DNA of 18,490 nucleotides from Gammaproteobacteria bacterium (GCA_027297845.1 JAPUHG010000238.1:1-18490); one strand, 5' to 3'; shown: positions 1 through 8,063, counted from the stretch's first letter. Notes: a model not told the origin generated them from the letters alone. Numbers and translations: made by a program.

Positions 1-147
1 ATACTGAAAGGTTTTTTGCGACAGGTCCCATTGAATCGTATTGCGCAGCCAGAAGAGATAGCAAACGCGGCGCTATTCCTGGTATCGCCAGCAGCGTCGT
101 ATGTTACTGGCATCTCATTACCCGTCGACGGTGGATACCTCGCCTAA
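1..147 (+). CDS. SDR-family oxidoreductase, C-terminal end (partial)
   Basis: Frame 1 is open from the window edge to a TAA at 145-147 and gives the last 48 residues of a classical short-chain dehydrogenase/reductase. The visible signature is the family C-terminus: an N-R-I-A-Q-P-E-E-I-A stretch, then A-L-F-L-V-S-P-A-A-S-Y-V-T-G and the terminal V-D-G-G-Y. This matches the substrate-loop/C-terminal part of FabG-like SDRs that use NAD(P)H. The catalytic Ser-Tyr-Lys and the Rossmann glycines lie outside the window, so substrate cannot be guessed. It converges with the methyltransferase gene, with 13 bases between the two stop codons. Confidence 0.85.
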   Translation: MLKGFLRQVPLNRIAQPEEIANAALFLVSPAASYVTGISLPVDGGYLA

Positions 148-160
148 TGCAATCCGGCTG

Positions 161-1027
161 CTAGTCGTTACATTCTGCGGACGGCGCGCCTTCTTCGCTA
201 TCGGCAATGGGTCTGTGAAAACGCAGTACGAAGCGATCGGTTTTCCCGCGTATTCCTTCCGCGTACATGGGTGCGCTCAGATCATCTTCCGGGTTGCGCA
301 AAAATTCTGCAGAACCATCGAACGCAAAACCAGCGCTTTCGATTTCACATCGTACAACCATCATTTCGATACGGTGCAGACTGGTCGCCGCCTCAATTTT
401 GTCAGACCCGGAATTAGCGCTGTGATCGATTACGCCGAGTACGCTCCCCGGTCGGAGTGAGCGATAAATTCTGGACAACATGGTCGGCCCGTCGATTTCC
501 GGCCAAGAGCCGTCTCCGGGTCGAAAATAAAGATCATGATAGGAAAGTATCAGCATAGCGGCATCGATTTCGCCGTCAGGCAACTTCAGATCTTCCGGCG
601 GCATGTTCAAACGTTCCACATTCGACAGCCGGTCATCGGCAAACCTTGTTGCCAATTCGTCTTTGACAAAGTCCAGATAGGCCTGGTTGTTGTGCGCATA
701 AACCTTTCCTTCCGGTCCAACGAGATAAGAGAGAATCTCGGTGTAATAGCCTCCGCCCGAAAACATATCGAGCACGGTCATACCAGAATCTACATTGAAA
801 AATTCCAGCACTTCCGCGGGTTTTCGCGTAGCGTCCCGCAACAGATCTGCTTCCGGTCGGGATGAATTCGCGACTGCCAGCTGGTAGGGCGACATGGCGG
901 TGCTTTCGGCGCCAGCCTGCTCGGCGGCTTCAGGATTCGTTTCTCCCGCCGCCTGGGATGCCGGCCCCCCGTTCCCGCATGCCGCCAGAAAAAGTGACAT
1001 CAGGATAATTCGCCATTGTCTGCTCAT
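161..1027 (-). CDS. Lipoprotein-anchored class I SAM methyltransferase homologue (COG4798-like)
   Basis: The ATG at 1027 (288 aa) is chosen over the in-frame ATG at 1108. It is preceded by a G-rich GGGGG ribosome site and starts a lipoprotein signal: Arg-3/Arg-6, a hydrophobic run, and lipobox L14-A-A-C17. An Ala/Glu/Gly-rich linker follows (about 18-44). The rest is a Rossmann methyltransferase domain with motif I V-L-D-M-F-S-G-G-G at 85-93. It resembles the predicted methyltransferases of COG4798. If the signal is used, the protein is membrane-anchored outside the cytoplasm, where SAM is not expected, so it may bind another ligand or be inactive. No substrate can be assigned. It is a single gene, convergent with the SDR. 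Confidence 0.8.
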   Translation of the reverse strand: MSRQWRIILMSLFLAACGNGGPASQAAGETNPEAAEQAGAESTAMSPYQLAVANSSRPEADLLRDATRKPAEVLEFFNVDSGMTVLDMFSGGGYYTEILSYLVGPEGKVYAHNNQAYLDFVKDELATRFADDRLSNVERLNMPPEDLKLPDGEIDAAMLILSYHDLYFRPGDGSWPEIDGPTMLSRIYRSLRPGSVLGVIDHSANSGSDKIEAATSLHRIEMMVVRCEIESAGFAFDGSAEFLRNPEDDLSAPMYAEGIRGKTDRFVLRFHRPIADSEEGAPSAECND

Positions 1028-1481
1028 AAGGTTGCCCCCATCGGCTATTGGCTGGTCTGTTCCTTGCTGTGGACCGCTATTGATAGACCTTGTCGTGAAA
1101 TTTGGCAAGCGCCAACGCGCCGGAGCGCTTGATTTTGCGACAAATTGCGGAAAAACAGTGCCAACAGCTCAAATACGATCAATGATGCGGCGCAATAATA
1201 CTGTCTAAAACGGTTGCCAAGCGAGTATCCATTGCGATTTTTGGGGCAAAGCCCGATAGCCAACTGGCGATATCTGCTGGATAATGCTCTCCTGACCATT
1301 GCCTGATGGCATCCCGGAGAGCGACCGGAGCCTTGGCCTGTTCACACCAGCAGAACAAGAATAACGACAGTATGCGGGGCTCCGCAGAGCGATGTAAGCG
1401 CCCCGGCCACTGCATATCCTCATCGCGCTGGTGGGCCGGACCTGATTCTTCCTTCGTTTCACCCCGGTCGAAAGAAAGTAG
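1028..1481. other. 454-base region without a convincing gene
   Basis: This lies between the divergent methyltransferase and GGDEF-EAL genes, so it should hold both promoters. I see no clear -35/-10 pair. The minus strand is open from 1496 to 1179. From an ATG at 1415 this gives 78 aa with a partly protein-like C-terminal half (around A-P-V-A-L-R-D-A-I-R-Q-W and F-A-P-K-I-A-M-D-T-R). Its AGGA motif is only 2 bases from the ATG, which is too close for normal initiation, and I recognise no family. It could be a gene remnant or a chance reading frame. Confidence 0.4.
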
Positions 1482-3530
1482 ATGAGAAGACTGCCACTAA
1501 AAACCCAATTGATCATGATCGCTGTGTTGCCAGCCCTGCTGGCGATCATTGCTTTCGCATGGCTGCACAGTAATCCACAGTTATTGGAGAAAACCGGCAT
1601 CCAGTCCTCATGGATGTTCGCCTTCGTTGCCTCCTTGCTAATCGTTCTGCCTGGACTGATTTGGGCATGGAGCATTGCAGCTCGGCAGCGCGCCAACAGC
1701 AACGTGATTTCGGCGTTGATGGATGTCATCGAGAAAACTGAGTCCGACGACATCGTGTCCGGTATTGCAGACTCGGATATGCGTTCGCTGGGAGAAAGCG
1801 CTGAATCACTACGGAAAAAACTTATACAAGCGGTCGATCCTGCCTACCATCTCGACTTGATTCTCGAAAGTGTCAATGATGCCATCATCGTCAGTTCTTC
1901 GGATGGGTTGATTAGACGAGCCAACAGTTCTGCGTGCAAGCTGATTGGCTACCAGGAAAAAGAACTGGTCGGAATGCCGATCCAGAGTATTGTCAGCCCC
2001 GACCGCAAGGACGCTTTCCCGCTGGAAGCCACCATCGACGAGGCAATTGATACGGTGCTTCTCTCGCGAGACGGTAGCAGGATTCCGGTATCGGTATCGT
2101 GCTCAGTGGTAACCACCGCCGGTCCGCGATTCCAGGGAAATATTTATATTGCGCGAAATATCAGCGATCGCAAGCGCGCGGAAAAACGCATTCGCTACCT
2201 GGCCCGATATGATGCACTCACTCGTATTCCCAACCGAATGCAGTTTCAGCATCTGCTACAGCGAAATATCGCGCGTGCCAAACGCAGCAAGCTGGAACTG
2301 GCAATGCTTTACCTCGATATGGATCAATTCAAGGAGGTGAATGATACTTTTGGACACGCCGCAGGCGATCAGTGCCTGGAAGTCATCGCACAAAGATTGC
2401 AGGCGGTCCTGGGAGAGAATGTAGTAATAGGACGTTTGGCGGGCGATGAGTTTGGCATAATTCTCGAGGGTTTTGCCAACGATAAGGAAGCGCGCTATCG
2501 GGCATCAGATGTCGCTCGTTTGATACTCGATAAAATCAATGATGCGTTCTATATCCAGGATTCTGAAGTATTTATTACCGGAACAATCGGTATCGCCTGT
2601 TACCCGCGCGATGCGGATAATGTCATCGATATTATCCGCAATGCCGACGCGGCGATGTATCACGCCAAGCAGAATGGCGGTAACACCGGCCAGCTCTATC
2701 TCCCGGAAATGAATGCCGCCGCAGTTGAACGGCTGATGCTGAAAAGCAAGTTGCGCAGAGCGCTGGAGCGCAACGAATTGATTATCCGGTACCAGCCAAA
2801 AATAGATTTACGAAATGGCCGGGTTGCCGGCGCGGAAGCACTGTTGCGTTGGCGTCTACCCGGACATGGCGACATAGCCCCGTCACGGTTTATCCCGCTC
2901 GCAGAAGAAGGCAGCATGATCACCGAAATAGGGGACTGGGTGTTACGAAAAGTCTGCACTGACTACAAGCGGTGGCAGGAACATGTCCCATCGCCCGGAC
3001 GAATAGCGGTAAACCTGTCGTTGAGGCAACTGATGCGACCCAACGTATCCAGGAGAATCCGGGATATTTTTCGTGAAACGCAAGTGTCTCCAACAGCATT
3101 GGAACTCGAACTGACCGAGACCACGCTAATGCATGATTCGCGACGAACGATCCGCATCCTGGATGAGTTCTATGCCATGGGCCTGCATTTGGCCGTTGAC
3201 GATTTTGGAACGGGCTATTCATCGCTAAGTGCGTTAAAGGACTTTCCTATTTCGACGCTAAAAATAGATCAGAGTTTTGTACGCAATGCCGACGTAGACC
3301 GTAGTGATGCCGCAATGGTCAAGACGATAATCGAGATGGGCAGAAACCTTGAGCTCGAAGTCGTAGCCGAGGGTGTGGAAAACCAGGCTCAGCTCGAGTT
3401 GCTCAGAAAATATAATTGCGCCTATGCACAGGGACATTTGTTTGGAGAGTCGATTAGCGGCACAAAATTCCGCGATCTTTTAATTTCGCAAAACGAGGGC
3501 ACCAGGCAACATCAGTCTTTGTTTGCCTGA
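1482..3530 (+). CDS. Membrane-bound PAS-GGDEF-EAL cyclic-di-GMP protein
   Basis: 682 aa; the ATG follows a GAAAGAAAG purine run. Two N-terminal membrane helices (about 9-28 and 44-64) enclose a short loop. A helical linker leads to a PAS domain (about 122-230), then GGDEF (about 240-400) and EAL (about 415-670). The GGDEF signature is A-G-D-E-F at 320-324, with Ala in the first position; no RxxD inhibitory site is visible just before it. The EAL domain looks catalytically complete: E452-A-L, N511-L-S, the E-L-T-E segment at 543-546, DDFGTGYSSL at 573-582, K594-I-D, and V-A-E-G-V-E at 628-633. It probably hydrolyses c-di-GMP, with the GGDEF domain either making c-di-GMP or sensing GTP. The signal seen by PAS is unknown. 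The alcohol dehydrogenase gene follows after 49 bases. Confidence 0.93.
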   Translation: MRRLPLKTQLIMIAVLPALLAIIAFAWLHSNPQLLEKTGIQSSWMFAFVASLLIVLPGLIWAWSIAARQRANSNVISALMDVIEKTESDDIVSGIADSDMRSLGESAESLRKKLIQAVDPAYHLDLILESVNDAIIVSSSDGLIRRANSSACKLIGYQEKELVGMPIQSIVSPDRKDAFPLEATIDEAIDTVLLSRDGSRIPVSVSCSVVTTAGPRFQGNIYIARNISDRKRAEKRIRYLARYDALTRIPNRMQFQHLLQRNIARAKRSKLELAMLYLDMDQFKEVNDTFGHAAGDQCLEVIAQRLQAVLGENVVIGRLAGDEFGIILEGFANDKEARYRASDVARLILDKINDAFYIQDSEVFITGTIGIACYPRDADNVIDIIRNADAAMYHAKQNGGNTGQLYLPEMNAAAVERLMLKSKLRRALERNELIIRYQPKIDLRNGRVAGAEALLRWRLPGHGDIAPSRFIPLAEEGSMITEIGDWVLRKVCTDYKRWQEHVPSPGRIAVNLSLRQLMRPNVSRRIRDIFRETQVSPTALELELTETTLMHDSRRTIRILDEFYAMGLHLAVDDFGTGYSSLSALKDFPISTLKIDQSFVRNADVDRSDAAMVKTIIEMGRNLELEVVAEGVENQAQLELLRKYNCAYAQGHLFGESISGTKFRDLLISQNEGTRQHQSLFA

Positions 3531-3537
3531 CAGGCAA
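3523..3537 (+). repeat. Perfect inverted repeat over the GGDEF-EAL stop codon
   Basis: TTGCCTG and CAGGCAA flank a single A; the stop TGA lies inside the dyad. In RNA it would fold as about five pairs with a five-base loop. There is no T-tract after it, so a terminator role is doubtful and read-through into the next gene is likely. Confidence 0.35.
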
Positions 3538-3579
3538 TACGCATTATTGTAATGTGCTTCCAACCGGAGTCTGACGATT

Positions 3580-4584
3580 GTGCCTGCCAGTAGTGACAAG
3601 CTTGGTCGAGTGATGGTTTTGCGTGCTGCGGGCCAGCCACTTCGACTGGAACAGAGAAAAATACCCAAACCTGGACCTGGCGAGGTCTTGATTCGTGTTA
3701 CTGCCTGCGCCGTGTGCAGAACCGACTTGCATCTTGTTGACGGCGAGCTGCCGGATATCTCCTATCCCATCGTGCCGGGGCACGAAATCGTTGGCCATGC
3801 GATTGATACCGGCGACGGCGTGATTATTGGAAAAGGCGTTCGTCTTGGCGTGCCATGGCTCGGTTATACCTGTGGTCGTTGTTCCTTTTGCCGGGGGCGA
3901 AAAGAGAATCTTTGCGATGAAGCCAGGTTTACCGGCTACCAGATAGACGGTGGGTTTGCCGACTATGTCCTCGCCGACCATCGTTATTGCTTCCCATTGC
4001 CGGAAAGCTACAGCGACGAACAGGCAGCTCCCTTGCTTTGTGCGGGACTTATAGGATATCGCTGTCTGCGCATGACCGGGCAAGCCCGCAATATTGGAAT
4101 ATATGGCTTTGGCGCGGCGGCACACATAGTCGCCCAGGTGGCCGCGCACCAGGGAAGATCGATTTTCGCCTTTACCCGTGCGGGTGACACGGTGGCCCAG
4201 GATTTCGCGCGCTCTCTCGGTGCGGTCTGGGCCGGCAGTTCGGAAGATGACCCCGGCATAAAACTTGACGCTGCAATAATTTTCGCGCCCGCCGGAGAGC
4301 TTATTCCCAGGGCATTGGGGCAGACCAGTAAGGGAGGCACTGTCATCTGTGGTGGAATCCACATGAGTGATATCCCGTCATTTCCGTACAGACTGCTTTG
4401 GGGCGAGAGAGTCTTGCGTTCAGTCGCCAACCTGACCAGAGAGGACGCTCGGGAATTTCTCGAAATTGCGCCGCTGGTACCCGTGCATACACGATTTACG
4501 ACATTTGATCTCGAAGAGGCGAACACTGCGCTGGATCAGATTCGGGACGGGCAGCTAACCGGCGCCGCCGTGTTGGTCCCTTGA
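3580..4584 (+). CDS. Zinc-dependent alcohol dehydrogenase (AdhP-like MDR family)
   Basis: 334 aa from a GTG start; GGAG lies about ten bases upstream. It is a medium-chain, zinc-type NAD(P)-dependent alcohol dehydrogenase acting in the cytoplasm. Catalytic zinc ligands are C46, H68 (in P-G-H-E) and C154 (in P-L-L-C-A-G). The structural zinc lobe has C98, C101, C104 and C112. The cofactor fold shows G-I-Y-G-F-G-A-A-A at 173-181. Length and motifs match the AdhP group that interconverts primary alcohols and aldehydes, but the substrate cannot be read from sequence. Its stop is 2 bases before the nuclease ATG, so the two genes are probably cotranscribed. Confidence 0.92.
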   Translation: MPASSDKLGRVMVLRAAGQPLRLEQRKIPKPGPGEVLIRVTACAVCRTDLHLVDGELPDISYPIVPGHEIVGHAIDTGDGVIIGKGVRLGVPWLGYTCGRCSFCRGRKENLCDEARFTGYQIDGGFADYVLADHRYCFPLPESYSDEQAAPLLCAGLIGYRCLRMTGQARNIGIYGFGAAAHIVAQVAAHQGRSIFAFTRAGDTVAQDFARSLGAVWAGSSEDDPGIKLDAAIIFAPAGELIPRALGQTSKGGTVICGGIHMSDIPSFPYRLLWGERVLRSVANLTREDAREFLEIAPLVPVHTRFTTFDLEEANTALDQIRDGQLTGAAVLVP

Positions 4585-4586
4585 TA

Positions 4587-5072
4587 ATGAAACACTATAT
4601 TTACTGCTGGTTCCTCGTTCTTTTGTTTTTTTCGGGGCCAGTCTCCGGCGAAAAGGCAAATACCGGAATAGTCAGCAAAGTCTTTGATGGCGACAGCCTC
4701 ATCGTCAAGCTGGCGCAGGGCCGTTCCGTTGAGATACGCCTAGCGGAAATCGACGCGCCGGAAAAGGATCAGCCGTTCGGAGATCAATCTCGCAATGAGC
4801 TGAGGAAAATACTTGGCGGCAAACCCGTTCGAATAGAAATCTATGATGTCGATGCATACGGACGTGTCGTCGCTCACATTTACCGGCTCAGTGATCAACT
4901 GCACATTAACGCCTGGATGGTGGATCATGGACTGGCATGGGTATACCCGAAATACGCCGAGGACCAGAACTTATTCGCGCTACAGAAAAACGCCCGGGAA
5001 AAACATCTTGGCCTATGGGGCCTTTCGGGGAACCAGCCAATTCCGCCATGGGAGTGGCGACACAGGAAATAA
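4587..5072 (+). CDS. Exported SNase-like (thermonuclease family) nuclease
   Basis: 161 aa from the ATG at 4587; a TTG at 4581 in the same frame would add two residues and overlap the upstream stop. Residues 1-20 form a signal peptide (Lys-2, an aromatic/Leu core, then G-P-V-S-G). The mature part is a staphylococcal-nuclease OB fold with the catalytic set in order: D34-G-D36, R51-L-A-E-I-D56-A-P-E59, and Y91-G-R93. These correspond to Asp21, Arg35, Asp40, Glu43 and Arg87 of the S. aureus enzyme. It should be a calcium-dependent phosphodiesterase acting on DNA/RNA in the periplasm or medium. No functional link to the preceding dehydrogenase is evident. Confidence 0.9.
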   Translation: MKHYIYCWFLVLLFFSGPVSGEKANTGIVSKVFDGDSLIVKLAQGRSVEIRLAEIDAPEKDQPFGDQSRNELRKILGGKPVRIEIYDVDAYGRVVAHIYRLSDQLHINAWMVDHGLAWVYPKYAEDQNLFALQKNAREKHLGLWGLSGNQPIPPWEWRHRK

Positions 5073-5096
5073 GAGCAAACAACTGATCATTGCTCT
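5072..5096. terminator. Possible hairpin between convergent genes
   Basis: AGAGCAA (5072-5078) pairs with TTGCTCT (5090-5096) around an 11-base loop, between the stop codons of the nuclease and the lipoprotein hydrolase. No strong T-tract follows on either strand, so this is only a candidate bidirectional terminator. Confidence 0.35.
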
Positions 5097-6505
5097 GCGT
5101 CGGCCGGTGGTGTTTCTTCATCGACACTGAGAATGGCGTGCAGAAGATTGTCCTGAAAATTGATATTGCTGGTCAGCCTGGTGTGTTCCACACAAAGAAA
5201 AAACGCATACTCGATATCGATAAAACTCCACTCGTGTCGCTGGACCGTTGGATCGTGAGTCCGCCTGGCCAGCAGCGAAGCCTTGGTAACCGTTCCGTCA
5301 CCAGGTTCCATCATCAGGTGATCATAATTGACCGCCTTGTTTGGTTTATCAATCTCTCGCGGCGAAGCCCTTAGCACCGGCCTGCCATCGACTTCCTCCA
5401 CCACTAATCGCGCCGGAGTTGGTCGGCAATCGCCGCCAAAAACGATCATCTTCACATCCGGTTGTGGCGCCTTAACCGAAAGCGACCAGACAAAACGCCT
5501 TGCCCTTTCGAGATGTTTCGCAAAATATGACTGCAACAACCGCAAATACTCCTCGCCATCCGAAGGATTTTCATATTGCGTGACAATTTCCTTTTCAACC
5601 TTAGGGTCAAAAATCGAAAACTGAAAACTGCGCCAGGTCTCGACATCGAACAGATCGCTATCCAACGCTTTGCCATCGACAGAGATCAACGATCGGTAAA
5701 TCGGATGTGGAAGCATTTGATAACTGCTTGGCCAACTGGCGACCAACTGCGCTGAAAGCCTCCCAAAACCAACTTTCTGACCACCAATAATCGCCCTTAG
5801 CGCGCTGATTGTCCCAAGACTTGGTGTGCCCAAAAGAATTGCCCGGCGAATGCGTGATGCCCCGTAATTGTTAACCGGAAATTCATTGTCGCTTAGTTCA
5901 TCGCTCGGACCATAACGAATGAAATAGCGCGTTATTGTCCCACCCATACTATGAGCAACAACATCCACTTCGAGATCGGGATTTTCGTAATCGCGCCGAA
6001 TAGCTTTAATTAGAGCATCCAGCTTCCTGACCGCCGCCAGGTTATCCTGCCGCCAGTCATAGGCAAGAACATAGTACCGGCGTTCCCCCGGCTTAGCCGG
6101 CGTCCCCGGCACAGACTCAACAAAACCGCCGGCTCTTTCAAGCACATTACGCAACCGTCCATAGAAATCCTGGCCGGCGATTGCATCGGTCAAGCCAGTC
6201 ACGACGAGAGAAGATTCCTCCGGTTCCAGCGTGTCGGGATTAACCTTTAGTTCAAGATCAGCAAAATCGGAGACCAGAATTTTGAACGCAGACCCGGGCC
6301 AGACCACCTTGCCATTGGGGAAACTCAACCGCGACCCGAGAATCCCCGGTATCAAAATTATTGGCGGCTGATCCGGGTTTCCCTGCTGGTAGCGATAGAG
6401 TCTTTCCAGGTCCGGTTTATCGAACTGTGCGCAGCCGCCAAGAACGACAAGGATCGCAACCAGGTAATTGCGCGCCCTTATTTTGACTCGTTGCTGTGCC
6501 ACCAT
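5087..6505 (-). CDS. LCAT-like alpha/beta-hydrolase lipoprotein (putative lipase/acyltransferase)
   Basis: 472 aa from the ATG at 6505; an in-frame TTG at 6523 is the alternative. The N-terminus is a lipoprotein signal: basic residues, L-V-A-I-L-V-V-L-G-G and Cys-25. The remainder resembles lecithin:cholesterol acyltransferase/PGAP1-like hydrolases. The oxyanion segment is L-I-P-G-I-L-G-S at 51-58 and the nucleophile elbow is A-H-S186-M-G-G. D403 in G-D-G-T-V and H441 in V-E-H-T-R-L are the likely acid and base. A serine esterase, phospholipase or acyltransferase acting on envelope lipid is expected; the substrate is unknown. Its start overlaps the end of the NTF2-like gene by 28 bases, so translation is probably coupled. 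Confidence 0.85.
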   Translation of the reverse strand: MVAQQRVKIRARNYLVAILVVLGGCAQFDKPDLERLYRYQQGNPDQPPIILIPGILGSRLSFPNGKVVWPGSAFKILVSDFADLELKVNPDTLEPEESSLVVTGLTDAIAGQDFYGRLRNVLERAGGFVESVPGTPAKPGERRYYVLAYDWRQDNLAAVRKLDALIKAIRRDYENPDLEVDVVAHSMGGTITRYFIRYGPSDELSDNEFPVNNYGASRIRRAILLGTPSLGTISALRAIIGGQKVGFGRLSAQLVASWPSSYQMLPHPIYRSLISVDGKALDSDLFDVETWRSFQFSIFDPKVEKEIVTQYENPSDGEEYLRLLQSYFAKHLERARRFVWSLSVKAPQPDVKMIVFGGDCRPTPARLVVEEVDGRPVLRASPREIDKPNKAVNYDHLMMEPGDGTVTKASLLARRTHDPTVQRHEWSFIDIEYAFFLCVEHTRLTSNINFQDNLLHAILSVDEETPPADAEQ

Positions 6506-6870
6506 TCCCTGAATTCTTCGCAAAGTCCATCTTCGTTGAGAATCGCACGCAAGACGCCATCGATAATTACCGACTCGCCATTCTCACGGTTAAAAGTACA
6601 CCGCCAATGTGCTGTGCCGGCACGATCCGACCAATCGATAACGTTATAGCGAAATTTGACGTCCTGCTGCTTGGTTACCGCCCGCTCCACGGCATCCGCT
6701 ATTTGCTGCCGGCCCTTCAAAACCTCCTGAAACGGGGTCCAATGGTAATGGGCATTTTCGGTAAACATTTGCGCAAAGCCAGCGGAGTCTCTGCTTTCCC
6801 ACGCGGCACCCATCGCCTGAATCCAGTTCTCAAACACCTGGTACGAACGGCGTTCTGGCAGATCATTCAT
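6478..6870 (-). CDS. NTF2-like (SnoaL-type) soluble protein
   Basis: 130 aa; the ATG has GGAG six bases upstream. The sequence has the NTF2-like cone layout: an N-terminal helix with W-I-Q-A-M-G-A-A-W, then D-S-A-G-F-A-Q-M-F-T-E-N-A-H-Y, a helix around G-R-Q-Q-I-A-D-A-V, and C-terminal strands ending E-F-R-E-W-W. It has no signal peptide, so it is cytoplasmic. Members of this fold include small enzymes such as isomerases and ligand-binding proteins; no catalytic residues let me choose. It overlaps the downstream hydrolase gene and follows an NTF2-like lipoprotein gene, so it appears to belong to one transcription unit. Confidence 0.83.
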   Translation of the reverse strand: MNDLPERRSYQVFENWIQAMGAAWESRDSAGFAQMFTENAHYHWTPFQEVLKGRQQIADAVERAVTKQQDVKFRYNVIDWSDRAGTAHWRCTFNRENGESVIIDGVLRAILNEDGLCEEFREWWHSNESK

Positions 6871-6927
6871 TCGGCACTCCAGTTAATCGCAAATTGGCAC
6901 CGCGGCACGCCAAAAGAAACATGCATA

Positions 6928-7383
6928 TCACTCGGGCAAAGGGTCCGCCTGATTTCCTATGTCGACCAGTACTTTCCACTCACCGTTTCTCTTGACCCAG
7001 ACATTCAGGTATTTCCCTCGTCTTTCCAATACCCCTGCTTCGGTATCAAGAGACAACAACCAGGTGCCCCAGGTGTAGCCCATGGTAGCACTCCCGGATA
7101 CGGTTCCGTCCTGTGGCGTCCAGCGCAGCGTGTATTCCCCGGCCATCGATTTTTCAATATTATCAACACCCGAAACCGCTGGCCCGTTGCGTGGCAAAAT
7201 CAGCGCATCTTCAACGAGAAAAGTTGCAAAGGCATTCGCAGGCCCTTCCTCTCCAGACAGTTGGTCAAATCGCAGGTCTGCCTCCAGCAAGGATTTTCGC
7301 TCGGCTGCAAAATCGATAGGGGTAGCACAGCCGACGAATACCCCGGCAATCAGAACCGGCAGACAAAACTTCGCAATAATCAT
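6928..7383 (-). CDS. NTF2-like (DUF4440-type) lipoprotein
   Basis: 151 aa from the ATG at 7383, chosen because GGAG lies seven bases upstream and it starts a compact lipoprotein signal (Lys-5, hydrophobic 6-18, F-V-G-C19). An ATG at 7401 would add six residues. The mature protein resembles DUF4440/SnoaL-like domains: an early L-L-E-A-D-L-R-F-D helix, F-L-V-E-D-A-L-I-L-P, and the late Y-L-N-V-W-V-K-R-N-G-E-W-K-V-L-V-D, which is typical of the final strands. It probably sits on an envelope membrane. Function is unknown. A second NTF2-like gene follows after 57 bases. Confidence 0.8.
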   Translation of the reverse strand: MIIAKFCLPVLIAGVFVGCATPIDFAAERKSLLEADLRFDQLSGEEGPANAFATFLVEDALILPRNGPAVSGVDNIEKSMAGEYTLRWTPQDGTVSGSATMGYTWGTWLLSLDTEAGVLERRGKYLNVWVKRNGEWKVLVDIGNQADPLPE

Positions 7384-7445
7384 TTGCTGCTCCAGCGGCA
7401 TATTCCGCCCACGATCAGGGAATCAGCCACATACAATACATCGGC

Positions 7446-7991
7446 CTAATCAATAAAATCGTCGGGTAATTCTTCATCCGAGCGCACCAGCGGCTCCCAG
7501 AAATCGTGTAATTCCTCAATGCTGGTTCCGTGTTCTTGCAAGTAGCGATCTAGCATCCCGTCAATGATCGCATTCGCTTCGCGCAGGTTGCTGCGCCTCT
7601 TTTGCAGGTCTTCAACCAACTTGGCTCTGCTCCTGGCGCCGAGAAAAAATTCTGCCTTGTCCACCAGATAAGAATGCACAAGTTGATTGCGTTGCTTGAT
7701 TGCCTTGTGAACCTTTTTTCTTTCAGCCGAAGTGAAAAATTCCTGCTTGCGTACCGACCTGAACAACTCACCCAGTGTTTGGCTGGAAAGTGCCGCGCTG
7801 AGACTCTTATCGGGCCGGCCTTCGAATTTCGCATCCTCATACTTGGTCAGCAAAGCCATCAGCAAACCCAGCGCATATTCCAGGCACTGAGCCGCGTGAA
7901 TAGTCGCGCCGAATTCCGCGAACACCTTTTCGAGTTCGCGCGGATCTACCGGCAAGGCCTGGTTCAGATTTTCCGTTTTCTGATCAGTCAT
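7446..7991 (-). CDS. Hypothetical HEPN-like helical protein
   Basis: 181 aa; the ATG follows GGGTGAAAA. The sequence is predicted almost all helical: a 20-50 helix with C-L-E-Y-A-L-G-L-L-M-A-L-L, a basic helix at 88-110, and a charged helix at 118-152. It has K-Q-R101-N-Q-L-V-H106, which fits the R-x4-H motif of HEPN domains, many of which are RNases in toxin or defence systems while others only bind nucleotides. No antitoxin-like small gene is adjacent, and the neighbours look metabolic. The HEPN call rests on the motif plus the helical context, so treat it as tentative; the existence of the gene is firmer. Confidence 0.75.
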   Translation of the reverse strand: MTDQKTENLNQALPVDPRELEKVFAEFGATIHAAQCLEYALGLLMALLTKYEDAKFEGRPDKSLSAALSSQTLGELFRSVRKQEFFTSAERKKVHKAIKQRNQLVHSYLVDKAEFFLGARSRAKLVEDLQKRRSNLREANAIIDGMLDRYLQEHGTSIEELHDFWEPLVRSDEELPDDFID

Positions 7992-8039
7992 TTTTCACCC
8001 GGCGGCCTGTCATCCCGTTTCCTTCCTTTCCCGCCCAGA

Positions 8040-8063
8040 CTCAGAGCCTGGCTCAGAGCCTAG
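8040..8063. repeat. Two-copy 12-base direct repeat
   Basis: CTCAGAGCCTGG at 8040-8051 is followed directly by CTCAGAGCCTAG at 8052-8063. The second copy contains the stop codon of the DUF924 gene. It is a short tandem duplication with no evident role. Confidence 0.6.

Noticed and set aside
1205..1753. 182-codon minus-strand open frame
   Set aside because: It overlaps the start of the GGDEF-EAL gene in antisense and has no recognisable content.
3544..4362. 272-codon minus-strand open frame
   Set aside because: It is antisense to the alcohol dehydrogenase, whose zinc ligands and cofactor motif prove the plus strand is coding.
6496..7449. 317-codon plus-strand open frame
   Set aside because: It runs antisense through the two NTF2-like genes, which have good starts and family motifs; its own translation shows no family character.
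8040..8063. Start of a repeat array or CRISPR-like element
   Set aside because: There are only two adjacent 12-base copies with no spacer, and none elsewhere in the window that I found.
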